From CAYMUC01 sp964393535 (GTDB lineage Bacteria; Actinomycetota; Acidimicrobiia; Acidimicrobiales; Ilumatobacteraceae): a DNA stretch of 64,000 nt. This document shows, piece after piece, positions 1 to 7,259 of this stretch. The notes below the pieces were generated by a model. That model was not told the DNA's origin. It searched no databases and saw only the letters and a program-made list of their open reading frames with translations. Where the stretch lies: NCBI GenBank assembly GCA_964393535.1, contig CAYMUC010000001.1, positions 1-64,000 on the forward strand, in the 5' to 3' direction. A program made the translations under genes and the position numbers. The stretch's first letter is position 1. Each line of letters opens with the position of its first letter.

Positions 1-624
1 ACGACGAGAACGCCGCTGTTCGATGCGCGCCGCCACCACCGGCGCCACGGCAGCCTGACGCCACACCTTCACGAAGCGCTGACCAGCCGTGATGGCGGTG
101 AGGACCAGCATGACCCAGAGAACCCCGGTGAGGATCTCGGGAAACAGCAGACCGAAGCACAGCAACACGATGCGCTCGGCCCGCTCCATGAGGCCACCCT
201 TGGCATCGAGACCCAGAGACTCGGCCTTGGCCCGCTGATAGGAGATGACCGAGGACACCGCCATGATGGCGAAGGGCAGCAACGCCAGACGCGGCGAACC
301 GCCACTGGCGTAGAACCAGGCCAACCCACCGAACAACACGGCGTCGGTGACACGGTCGACGACCGAGTCGAAAAAGGCTCCGCGCTGGCTGGCGACGCCT
401 GAGGCCTTGGCGAGTGCTCCATCGAGCAGATCGGGCAGGCCCGCCAGAATGACCAGCAACAGTCCCAACCGCATGTGTCCGGTGGCAATGGCCACGGCGG
501 CGGCACCGGCCACCACCACGCCTGCAGCGGTGAGGTGATCGGGGGACATACCCGTTCGCCGAAGACCGTCACCCAGAGGTGTGACTGCCCGGTCCACAGA
601 GGCTCGGAACTTTCCGTCGAACAT
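1..624 (-). CDS. pgsA: CDP-alcohol phosphatidyltransferase, PgsA-like (3' end cut by window)
   Basis: An open frame reads from the ATG at 624 off the left edge (about 208 codons visible), so the C-terminus is missing. It carries the CDP-alcohol phosphotransferase signature: DG, then ALAK, then GAFFDSVVDRVTD (pattern DGx2A[RK]x8Gx3Dx3D), whose aspartates bind metal and CDP-lipid. Several hydrophobic segments follow, as in these membrane enzymes. In mycobacteria the gene next to thrS and the HIT protein is pgsA1, which makes phosphatidylinositol phosphate from CDP-diacylglycerol; that role is inferred here from synteny. A TAGCCT hexamer lies 7 bases before the ATG, suggesting a leaderless start. 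Phosphatidylglycerophosphate synthase is the alternative function. Confidence 0.85.
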   Translation of the reverse strand, partial: MFDGKFRASVDRAVTPLGDGLRRTGMSPDHLTAAGVVVAGAAAVAIATGHMRLGLLLVILAGLPDLLDGALAKASGVASQRGAFFDSVVDRVTDAVLFGGLAWFYASGGSPRLALLPFAIMAVSSVISYQRAKAESLGLDAKGGLMERAERIVLLCFGLLFPEILTGVLWVMLVLTAITAGQRFVKVWRQAAVAPVVAARIEQRRSRR

Positions 625-629
625 CGGCG

Positions 630-1163
630 TCAGGCTACTCCGGCAGCGGGATCCACTTCGGGATTGCGCTCCACGAGTCGCTCGACGACGGCGGCGTCCA
701 CCGCATCGACCAACACCAGACCGCGCTGCAGTGGTGGCTCCTCTGCCGAGTAACACAACACTCGCCAGGTGGGTCGAGAGCGCAAGCCTCGCCACACCTG
801 CTGGGCCGATGCATGACCCACCGGGAATCCGACAGCCGTCGCCGCAGCCGCAAGGGCCTCGCTCTCGTTCACTCGCATGCGCCAACCCGAGGTGATGCTC
901 AGGACGCCAGCGGCAGCCAGCAACGCCGCCGCTCCCAGGAGCCCACCGTTGACCGCCGTCGAGGAGTCCGACCACACCAGCCACGCCACGAAACACACAA
1001 CGGCGAGCACCAGGTACATCACGCCGGGAATCCTTCGGCGACTGTTGTCGGGGAACTGGTACGGCCCGACATACCCGTGGGCCACGAGATCGTCGGGCAA
1101 CTCATCTCGAACCGAATCGGTGGAGTCACTCGACTCGGGCATGGAGTGGGAAGCGTCGGACAT
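630..1163 (-). CDS. Hypothetical two-span membrane protein between the HIT gene and pgsA
   Basis: The protein has 177 residues. It has an acidic, Ser-rich N-terminal tail (about residues 1-35), two adjacent hydrophobic spans (about 50-90) and a soluble C-terminal half. I do not recognise a family. The frame is open further upstream to 1250, but the ATG at 1163 is preferred because TAGCCT lies 7 bases upstream, as in other leaderless starts here, and because the upstream extension reads like antisense of the HIT gene. It lies between the thrS-HIT pair and the pgsA-like gene, where mycobacteria have nothing comparable, so a link to phospholipid synthesis is only a positional guess. Confidence 0.7.
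   Translation of the reverse strand: MSDASHSMPESSDSTDSVRDELPDDLVAHGYVGPYQFPDNSRRRIPGVMYLVLAVVCFVAWLVWSDSSTAVNGGLLGAAALLAAAGVLSITSGWRMRVNESEALAAAATAVGFPVGHASAQQVWRGLRSRPTWRVLCYSAEEPPLQRGLVLVDAVDAAVVERLVERNPEVDPAAGVA
632..637 (-). promoter_or_regulatory. TAGCCT -10-like box for the pgsA-like gene
   Basis: TAGCCT on the minus strand ends 7 bases before the ATG at 624, the spacing expected of a leaderless start. It overlaps the stop codon of the upstream gene, so chance is possible. Confidence 0.4.
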
Positions 1164-1170
1164 CGCCAGC

Positions 1171-1176
1171 AGGCTA
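1171..1176 (-). promoter_or_regulatory. TAGCCT -10-like box for the membrane protein gene
   Basis: TAGCCT followed by 7 bases and the ATG at 1163. This is the same arrangement as the pgsA start, down to the hexamer. Confidence 0.5.
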
Positions 1177-1689
1177 CGCCCGAGGCCACGCAGCGCGCAC
1201 CCGTGCAGCGGTGTCGACCAAGGGCTCGGGCAGGGTTCGAGTATTGGCAACCGCCGTCATGAAGTTCGCATCGCCTGTCCAACGGGGAACCACATGAACA
1301 TGAAGGTGCTGGCTCACACTTCCCCCGGCCGGCCGTCCGAGATTGATCCCCACGTTGATGCCTTCGGGTCGGTAGGCGGTCTTGACCGCTACGACCGCAT
1401 CGGTGACCGTTGCCCACAACTCTGCGGCTTCCGAAGGTGCGAGCGCTTCGAGGTCTGAGACCTCCCGCACCGGCAGCACCAAGAGATGGGCGGTGGCGTA
1501 GGGATAGGCGTTCATGATGGCGAAGACGAGTTCACCGCGATGCACGATGTGCGTCTCGGTGTCGGGGAGCCCACTGCGCAGCAACTGCGTGAACACCGAC
1601 GGTCCGGCCGCCTCCCCCGTGGCGGGTGAGGGCGACGACATCGACGAGACGTACGTCGAACGCCACCCGTTCCACAAACGCTCCAGCAT
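1174..1689 (-). CDS. HIT-family nucleotide phosphorylase/hydrolase
   Basis: The protein has 171 residues. The histidine triad is visible as QHLHVHVVP (His128, His130, His132), with the N-terminal sheet region VFAIMNAYPYATAHLLVLP typical of Ap4A-type HIT enzymes. The catalytic middle histidine attacks the alpha-phosphate of dinucleoside polyphosphates. The mycobacterial protein at the same place (after thrS, before pgsA) is an Ap4A phosphorylase, so the same activity is likely. The ATG at 1689 shares one base with the thrS stop (TGATG), so the two are probably translated together. Threonyl-tRNA synthetase makes Ap4A as a side product, which gives a metabolic reason for the pairing (inference). 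Confidence 0.88.
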   Translation of the reverse strand: MLERLWNGWRSTYVSSMSSPSPATGEAAGPSVFTQLLRSGLPDTETHIVHRGELVFAIMNAYPYATAHLLVLPVREVSDLEALAPSEAAELWATVTDAVVAVKTAYRPEGINVGINLGRPAGGSVSQHLHVHVVPRWTGDANFMTAVANTRTLPEPLVDTAARVRAAWPRA

Positions 1690-3689
1690 CAGTGGAGATC
1701 GCCCGACGTACCCAGACCCGCCAATCGCTCGGCCGTGGCCACGTCGTCGGCGAGGCGCCTCACGAAGGCCTCGAGGCCGACGTTGCGCTCGACCTCGCCG
1801 CCACGGGGATTCACCCCGAGCGTGCGTCCCGCCACGTCGTCATCCCCCACCACGAGAACGTAGGGCAACTTCTCTATCTTGGCGGTTCGGATGCGCTTTC
1901 CGAGTTGATCGCCGGCGTCCACGACATCCACGCGGAACCCTTCGGCCGTGAGGCGATGAGCCACCTCGTGGGCATAGTGCTCATGCGCGCTCGAGACCGG
2001 AAGCACACGTGCCTGGATGGGAGCCAGCCACGTGGGAAAGGCGCCGGCGTAGTGCTCGATGAGCACTCCGAAGAACCGTTCCACCGAGCCGAACAGTGCC
2101 CGGTGAAGCATGATCGGACGACGACGACTGTTGTCGGATGCCACGTACTCGAGATCGAAGCGCTCTGGCAGATTGAAGTCGCACTGGATGGTCGACAACT
2201 GCCAGGTGCGGCCGATCGCATCTCGTACGTGAATGTCGATCTTGGGACCGTAGAAGGCTGCATCGCCCTCTTTCACCGAGTACTCGACCCCACTGATCTC
2301 GAGTGCTGCGGCGAGGGCCGCTGTCGCCTTCTCCCAGATCTCATCGGAACCGACGTACTTCTGCGGGTCCTTGGTGGAGAGATGGAACGTGAACTCGTCG
2401 AATCCGAAAGCTCGCAGCACCGACAGCACGAAACCCAACAGCGAGGCGATCTCGTCCTGGAGTTGATCCTCGGTGCAGTAGATGTGGCTGTCGTCCTGGG
2501 TGAAGCCACGAATCCGCATGAGACCGTGCAGCGTGCCCGCCCGCTCGTACCGGTACACGGTGCCCAGTTCGAACAGTCGCAGGGGTAGTTCCCGGTAACT
2601 CCGCTGTCGCGCACCGTAGATGAGGCAGTGCATCGGGCAGTTCATGGGTTTGGGGTAGTACACCCCGTTGTCCATCTCCATGGGTGGGTACATGCCGTCG
2701 GCGTAGAAGTCGAGGTGCCCCGACGTGGCGAACAACTGAGCGTTGGACAGGTGCGGTGTGTAGACGAACTGGTAGCCACCGTTCTGATGGCGCGTGCGGC
2801 TGTAGTCCTCCATGAGTTTGCGCACCACAGCACCCTTGGGGTGCCACACCGCGAGTCCTCCGCCCAACTGGCTGGGGAAGGACAACAGGTCGAGTTCGGT
2901 GGCCAATCGACGGTGGTCGCGCTTCTCGGCCTCGGCGAGGCGGTGCAGGTGCTCTTCGAGTGCGGCTTTCGACTCCCACGCAGTGCCGTAGATGCGCTGC
3001 AGCATGGGACCCTTCTCGTTACCCCGCCAGTAGGCACCGGCGACCTTCATGAGCTTGAAATGCCCGAGCCGACCCGTGGAGGGCACATGGGGACCGCGAC
3101 ACAGGTCCACGAACGAGTCGCTGTTGCGGTACACGCTGATCGTGTCGCCACCACCCACCTCACCGGCGTCGGCTCCATCGAAGCCGCCGGTCCGGACGCG
3201 CTCGATGATCTCGCATTTGTAGGGCTGATCGGCGAACACGCGCAGTGCCTCGTCTGCGGACACCTCGGACCGCACGAAGGGCTGATCGGCAGCGATGATG
3301 TCGCGCATGCGTTGTTCGATGGCCGCGAGGTCATCATCGCTGAACGTACGCCCACCGGGGAGATCGAAGTCGTAGTAGAAACCGTCTTCGATGGCCGGTC
3401 CAATGGTGAACCGGGCCCCCGGAAACAGTTGCGTGACGGCCTGCGCCAGGACGTGAGCGGTCGAGTGACGCAACACATGTCGTCCGGCGTCGGTGTCACT
3501 CGTGAGGATCGCCACCTTCGCGCCGTCGGTCAACGGTGCGCTGAGGTCGGTCTCGTCGCCGTCGACCACGGCAGCCACGGCAGCCGAGGCCAGGCGACGA
3601 CCGATGCTGGCGGCGAGGTCGAGAGCGTTCGATCCGGCATCGAGCACACGCTCGTTGCCGTCGGGGAGGGTGACAGTGATCTGCGACAT
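1689..3689 (-). CDS. thrS: Threonyl-tRNA synthetase
   Basis: A class II synthetase of 666 residues that charges tRNA-Thr. Domains in order: TGS (about 1-65), the editing/SAD domain with HSTAH (75-79) and the Cys of DLCRGPHV, the catalytic core with MNCPMHC (349-355; Cys351 as zinc ligand) and MLHRALFGSVERF (His529), and the anticodon-binding domain at the end. The length fits the family. The frame is open upstream to 3797, but the family N-terminus matches MSQITVTL at 3689. TAGACT (3700-3705) lies 10 bases upstream and could be a -10 box giving a very short leader. The gene is followed directly by the HIT gene. Confidence 0.97.
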   Translation of the reverse strand: MSQITVTLPDGNERVLDAGSNALDLAASIGRRLASAAVAAVVDGDETDLSAPLTDGAKVAILTSDTDAGRHVLRHSTAHVLAQAVTQLFPGARFTIGPAIEDGFYYDFDLPGGRTFSDDDLAAIEQRMRDIIAADQPFVRSEVSADEALRVFADQPYKCEIIERVRTGGFDGADAGEVGGGDTISVYRNSDSFVDLCRGPHVPSTGRLGHFKLMKVAGAYWRGNEKGPMLQRIYGTAWESKAALEEHLHRLAEAEKRDHRRLATELDLLSFPSQLGGGLAVWHPKGAVVRKLMEDYSRTRHQNGGYQFVYTPHLSNAQLFATSGHLDFYADGMYPPMEMDNGVYYPKPMNCPMHCLIYGARQRSYRELPLRLFELGTVYRYERAGTLHGLMRIRGFTQDDSHIYCTEDQLQDEIASLLGFVLSVLRAFGFDEFTFHLSTKDPQKYVGSDEIWEKATAALAAALEISGVEYSVKEGDAAFYGPKIDIHVRDAIGRTWQLSTIQCDFNLPERFDLEYVASDNSRRRPIMLHRALFGSVERFFGVLIEHYAGAFPTWLAPIQARVLPVSSAHEHYAHEVAHRLTAEGFRVDVVDAGDQLGKRIRTAKIEKLPYVLVVGDDDVAGRTLGVNPRGGEVERNVGLEAFVRRLADDVATAERLAGLGTSGDLH

Positions 3690-3702
3690 GGCGCAGGGAA
3701 GT

Positions 3703-4515
3703 CTACGACGCCCTCGCCTCGGAGCCGGGAGTGCTGCTCCGGTCGTATCGATCGTCGTGCACCGAGCCGACCTTGGCGACGTCGGCGGGAAGGGCATCGG
3801 CTTTCCGGGTGGCGTAGGTATTGCGATACTCCTGCCCGGTCAGTTCCCTGATCTCGAACATGACCTCGTCGATCACCTGGCGCAACACCAAGCGATCATC
3901 GACACGCCCTTCGTAGCGGCTGACGTCGACGGGCCGTCCGATGCGGATCGTGCAGGACTTGAAGAGTTTGGGGACCTTGGCATCGGGGGGTTGGATCGCA
4001 TCGGTCCCCGTGATGCCCACGGGATAGATGGGACAACCAACCTTCAACGCCAACCTGGCTGCACCCGTGTGTCCCTTGTACAACAAGCCGTCTCGACTGC
4101 GGGTTCCCTCGGGGTAGATCCCGAACAACTCCCCACGCCTGAGCACGGCCTCGGCCGCGTCGAGTGCCGTCGATGACTTGTCGCCGCCCGACCGGTCGAT
4201 GGGAATCATCCCGAGGGCGGGAAACAGACGCCGCGTCTTCCACGAATCCATGTATTCGGCCTTGCCCACGAAACTGATCCGTCGAGGCACGGCCAACATG
4301 AGAAAGGCCGAATCGAGGAAGCTGATGTGGTTGGGGCACAGGATCGCAGGACCTGAAAGAGGTAGGCGATCGAACCCTTCGAGATGGAGCCGCCAGCAGC
4401 GGTGCGCAAGAGGACCCACAGCGGTGCGCAGACGGTCCTGCAGTCTGCTGGCCCCCTGTAGCGCTCGCCCGTTGGTCGACCCCACCAACACCCCCGTTGC
4501 TCGTGGCTCCACCAT
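3703..4515 (-). CDS. plsC: 1-acyl-sn-glycerol-3-phosphate acyltransferase (PlsC family)
   Basis: The protein has 270 residues. It transfers an acyl chain to lysophosphatidic acid or a related acceptor at the membrane. The HX4D catalytic motif is NHISFLDS (His63, Asp68), and the substrate-binding motif is YPEGTRSRDG (Glu136-Arg139). The C-terminal tail (about 240-270) is hydrophilic and unusual. The frame is open further upstream, but that part reads as antisense of mshC; MVEPRATG at 4515 is the first start downstream of the mshC stop. It sits 13 bases before thrS on the same strand. The exact acceptor cannot be told from sequence. Confidence 0.9.
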   Translation of the reverse strand: MVEPRATGVLVGSTNGRALQGASRLQDRLRTAVGPLAHRCWRLHLEGFDRLPLSGPAILCPNHISFLDSAFLMLAVPRRISFVGKAEYMDSWKTRRLFPALGMIPIDRSGGDKSSTALDAAEAVLRRGELFGIYPEGTRSRDGLLYKGHTGAARLALKVGCPIYPVGITGTDAIQPPDAKVPKLFKSCTIRIGRPVDVSRYEGRVDDRLVLRQVIDEVMFEIRELTGQEYRNTYATRKADALPADVAKVGSVHDDRYDRSSTPGSEARAS

Positions 4516-4564
4516 ACGCCAATGCAGCGGCGATGGATATGGGGAATCGGCCCGTTCTTGCTGC

Positions 4565-5692
4565 TCAGCGGTCGAGGTCCACACCCAGGAGAGCTGCTGC
4601 CCGTGTGACGTCCTCGCCGCGATCCACGGCGTCGTCGATGGCGGCGAGGGAACTGGTGGTGTCGAGGTCGCTGTCGAGATGTCGCCGCACCTCCTCGAGC
4701 ACTCCCCGACCGTCGAACTGGCGCGAGGCTCCTTGCCAACGGTCCAGTCTCGCGGCGGCCCGAGGCATGAGATCGTCGTCCCACGACCACTCATGTCGGT
4801 AGTGGTGCTCGATCACGGCGAGCCGGATGGCGCGCGGGTCCCACTGCTTGCGCAACTGGTCCACGAACACCAGATTGCCGAGGCTCTTGGACATCTTGTG
4901 GCCGTCTTTGTGCACCATCGCCACATGCATCCAATGCTTCACGAACGGCTCGCCGGTGGCCGCCTCGCTCTGAGCCCGTTCGCACTCGTGATGCGGGAAG
5001 ATCAGGTCGGTGCCGCCACCGTGAAGGTCGATGGTGGTTCCCAGCTCCCTCAACGCCAGGGCCGAACACTCGATATGCCAGCCGGGTCGTCCCGGGCCCC
5101 ACACCGCGTCCCACGACGGCTCGTCCCGGGCAGACGGATGCCACAGTACGAAGTCCAACGGTGACCGTTTGTTGGGATCGTCCACGTTGCCTCCGCGCTC
5201 GGCGGCGTAGGCCAACATCTGATCCTCGGTGTAGTTGGACACCGTGCCGAAGGAAGGGAACGAAGACACGTCGAAATACACCGCGCCACCCGCCTCGTAG
5301 GCAGCACCTCGTTCCAGCACCATGCCGATGAAGCCACGGATATCGGCGATGGCCGACGAGGCTCTCGGAGTGGAGTACATCGGAACAGCGTTCAGTGCCT
5401 CCATGTCACGGTTGAACCGAGCCTCCTCCCCTGCGGCCAGGTCCAGATAGTGCACCCCCAACTCGCGCGCCTTGGCGAACAGTGGGTCGTCCACATCGGT
5501 CACGTTGCGCACGCAGCGAACCTCGTGACCCCGGTCCATGAGCCGACGGATCAGCACGTCGTAGGCGAGAAAGGTCGCAGCATGGCCCAGATGGGTGGCG
5601 TCATAGGGGGTGATGCCGCAGGTGTACATGTTCACCAGCGGACCCGGTTCGAACGGAACGATGTCGGCCTTGGCCGTATCGAACAGGTGCAT
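4565..5692 (-). CDS. mshC: L-cysteine:1D-myo-inositol 2-amino-2-deoxy-alpha-D-glucopyranoside ligase
   Basis: The protein has 375 residues. It joins cysteine to GlcN-inositol with ATP in the third step of mycothiol synthesis. It resembles CysS but carries the MshC signature MYTCGITPYDATHLGH, with Cys25 and HLGH (34-37) as the HIGH motif, zinc ligands in WHIECSA and FPHHECE, and KMSKS at 266-270. It lacks the long CysS anticodon-binding tail. The ATG at 5692 is used; a GTG at 5707 directly after the upstream stop would add five residues. It lies 12-20 bases behind the F420 reductase gene. Mycothiol is confined to Actinobacteria, so this gene fixes the phylum. Confidence 0.93.
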   Translation of the reverse strand: MHLFDTAKADIVPFEPGPLVNMYTCGITPYDATHLGHAATFLAYDVLIRRLMDRGHEVRCVRNVTDVDDPLFAKARELGVHYLDLAAGEEARFNRDMEALNAVPMYSTPRASSAIADIRGFIGMVLERGAAYEAGGAVYFDVSSFPSFGTVSNYTEDQMLAYAAERGGNVDDPNKRSPLDFVLWHPSARDEPSWDAVWGPGRPGWHIECSALALRELGTTIDLHGGGTDLIFPHHECERAQSEAATGEPFVKHWMHVAMVHKDGHKMSKSLGNLVFVDQLRKQWDPRAIRLAVIEHHYRHEWSWDDDLMPRAAARLDRWQGASRQFDGRGVLEEVRRHLDSDLDTTSSLAAIDDAVDRGEDVTRAAALLGVDLDR

Positions 5693-5712
5693 GGACGGCG
5701 CGCTCACGGGAT

Positions 5713-6396
5713 TCACGCCGAGAACTGAGGGTTGCGAGGATCGTGACGGATACCCCACAACTTGGGAGCCACCCGAGTCCGATAGCGCACGTTCAATTGC
5801 AGCAACACGGCCGTGAAGGCCTCGATGGCCGTGGCGTTCGACAGTTGTCCGGCATCGAGGGGCCGACAGCCGGGGATCTTGGCGACCAGGTTCGACACGA
5901 TGCGAGTCGCCTCGGCGTCGTCGGAACAGATGAGCACGTCGGACTCGATGGGCTCACCGATATGGCCTAACTCTTTCGCCGGAAGGTGATGGAACGCCGC
6001 CACGACTCGACACCGGGGAACCGCTGCCTGCACATGAGCCGCCACGCTGCCACGCGGAGGAACGAGGGGCTGGAACTCCCCGCCCACCCGTACCAACGCG
6101 TTGGCCATAGAGATGATGATCTTGCCCGCCAGAGCTGCTTCATGCTCCTGCGCCGTGGTCGCCGCCGAGTCCCACGGAGTGGCGATCACCACCAGATCGC
6201 AGGCAGCTGCGGCCTCGTTGTCGCCGTATCCGAGCAGGTCTGCCAGATCGGGCCACTGCTCGACCAGACCATCACGGGCCTCCATGGCTCGGTACTTCGA
6301 TCGGGAACCGATGAGGGATGGGTAGCCGATGGACGCCAGTCGGGCCGCCAACGCGCTCCCCGCCGGACCGGTACCCCCGAGAATGCCAATACGCAT
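5713..6396 (-). CDS. npdG: NADPH-dependent F420 reductase (NpdG-like)
   Basis: The protein has 227 residues. The N-terminal Rossmann fold starts with RIGILGGTGPAG (GxxGxxG-type loop) and ILGSRSK-like residues SLIGSRSKYRA that would bind the NADPH phosphate. The rest matches the F420-dependent NADP oxidoreductase family: VIATPWDSA, ISMANAL, and VVAAFHHLPA near residue 140. It should pass hydride between NADPH and coenzyme F420. The start MRIGILGG at 6396 follows an AAGG Shine-Dalgarno-like stretch. It is divergent from fabI and upstream of mshC, so two actinobacterial redox cofactors (F420 and mycothiol) meet in one operon. Confidence 0.88.
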   Translation of the reverse strand: MRIGILGGTGPAGSALAARLASIGYPSLIGSRSKYRAMEARDGLVEQWPDLADLLGYGDNEAAAACDLVVIATPWDSAATTAQEHEAALAGKIIISMANALVRVGGEFQPLVPPRGSVAAHVQAAVPRCRVVAAFHHLPAKELGHIGEPIESDVLICSDDAEATRIVSNLVAKIPGCRPLDAGQLSNATAIEAFTAVLLQLNVRYRTRVAPKLWGIRHDPRNPQFSA

Positions 6397-6467
6397 GTGC
6401 GCAGCCTTGCACATCACCTGGCCTGGACCCCACGGCGAACTGCTCATGCGGCGCAGGACCCAGGCGC

Positions 6468-6473
6468 TACGGT
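6468..6473 (+). promoter_or_regulatory. TACGGT -10-like box for fabI
   Basis: TACGGT, 7 bases, then the fabI ATG. It fits leaderless transcription. The 84-base region also serves the divergent F420 reductase gene. Confidence 0.5.
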
Positions 6474-6480
6474 CGCAGGC

Positions 6481-7248
6481 ATGGGTCTGCTCGACGGAAA
6501 GAACATCGTGGTCACCGGCGTCCTCACCGATGCATCCTTGGCGTACGCCATCGCGGTCCTGGCGCGCGAGGAAGGAGCCGAGCTGGTCCTGACAGGAGCG
6601 GGCCGCGCTCTCAGTCTCACGCAGCGCACGGCGCGCAAGATCTCCCCTGACATCCCCGTTCTGGAACTCGACGTGACCCGACCCGAGCACCTCGACTCCG
6701 TGCGAAGCGAGCTCGAGGCGAGGTGGGGACGCGTGGACGGTGTGGTCCACTCCATCGGCTTCGCTCCCGAGGTCTGCCTGGGGGACGACTTCATGGCCGC
6801 CACATGGGAAGACGTCTCTGTGGCCATGCATGTCTCGGCCTACTCGCTGAAGGCCCTGGCAGATGCCTTCGTTCCCCTGATGAGCCGAGGCGGTTCCTTC
6901 GTAGGGCTCGATTTCGACAACACGGTGGCATGGCCGGCGTACAACTGGATGGGCGTGGCGAAGTCGGGACTCGAGTCCATCAACCGCTACCTCGCACGTG
7001 CGGTGGGGCCCATGGGCATTCGTTCCAATCTGGTCGCTGCTGGCCCGATCAAGACCATGGCCGCCAAGTCCATTCCCGGCTTCAAGAAGTTCGAGGATGT
7101 GTGGGATGACCGAGCGCCCCTCGGCTGGGACGTCACCGACGGCACAGCGGTGGCTCGGGCCGTCGTGGCGTTGCTGTCGGACTGGTTCCCCGCCACCACC
7201 GGAGAGATCGTGCACGTTGACGGCGGTTATCACGCCACGGGCGCTTGA
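6481..7248 (+). CDS. fabI: Enoyl-[acyl-carrier-protein] reductase (NADH), InhA/FabI type
   Basis: A short-chain dehydrogenase fold of 255 residues. It has the FabI-specific N-terminus MGLLDGKNIVVTGVLTDASLA, where the glycine loop is unusual for SDRs but normal for enoyl reductases, then SIGFAP and the catalytic Tyr154-x6-Lys161 in YNWMGVAK. It reduces trans-2-enoyl-ACP in the last step of each fatty-acid elongation round, and in mycobacteria it is the isoniazid target. The long upstream open frame is not used; the start follows TACGGT by 7 bases. The next gene begins 11 bases after the stop. Confidence 0.95.
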   Translation: MGLLDGKNIVVTGVLTDASLAYAIAVLAREEGAELVLTGAGRALSLTQRTARKISPDIPVLELDVTRPEHLDSVRSELEARWGRVDGVVHSIGFAPEVCLGDDFMAATWEDVSVAMHVSAYSLKALADAFVPLMSRGGSFVGLDFDNTVAWPAYNWMGVAKSGLESINRYLARAVGPMGIRSNLVAAGPIKTMAAKSIPGFKKFEDVWDDRAPLGWDVTDGTAVARAVVALLSDWFPATTGEIVHVDGGYHATGA

Positions 7249-7259
7249 GTCCCGGGACC

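Noticed and set aside
1626..2588. 320-codon plus-strand frame opposite thrS
   Set aside because: Antisense to conserved ThrS motifs; no domain.
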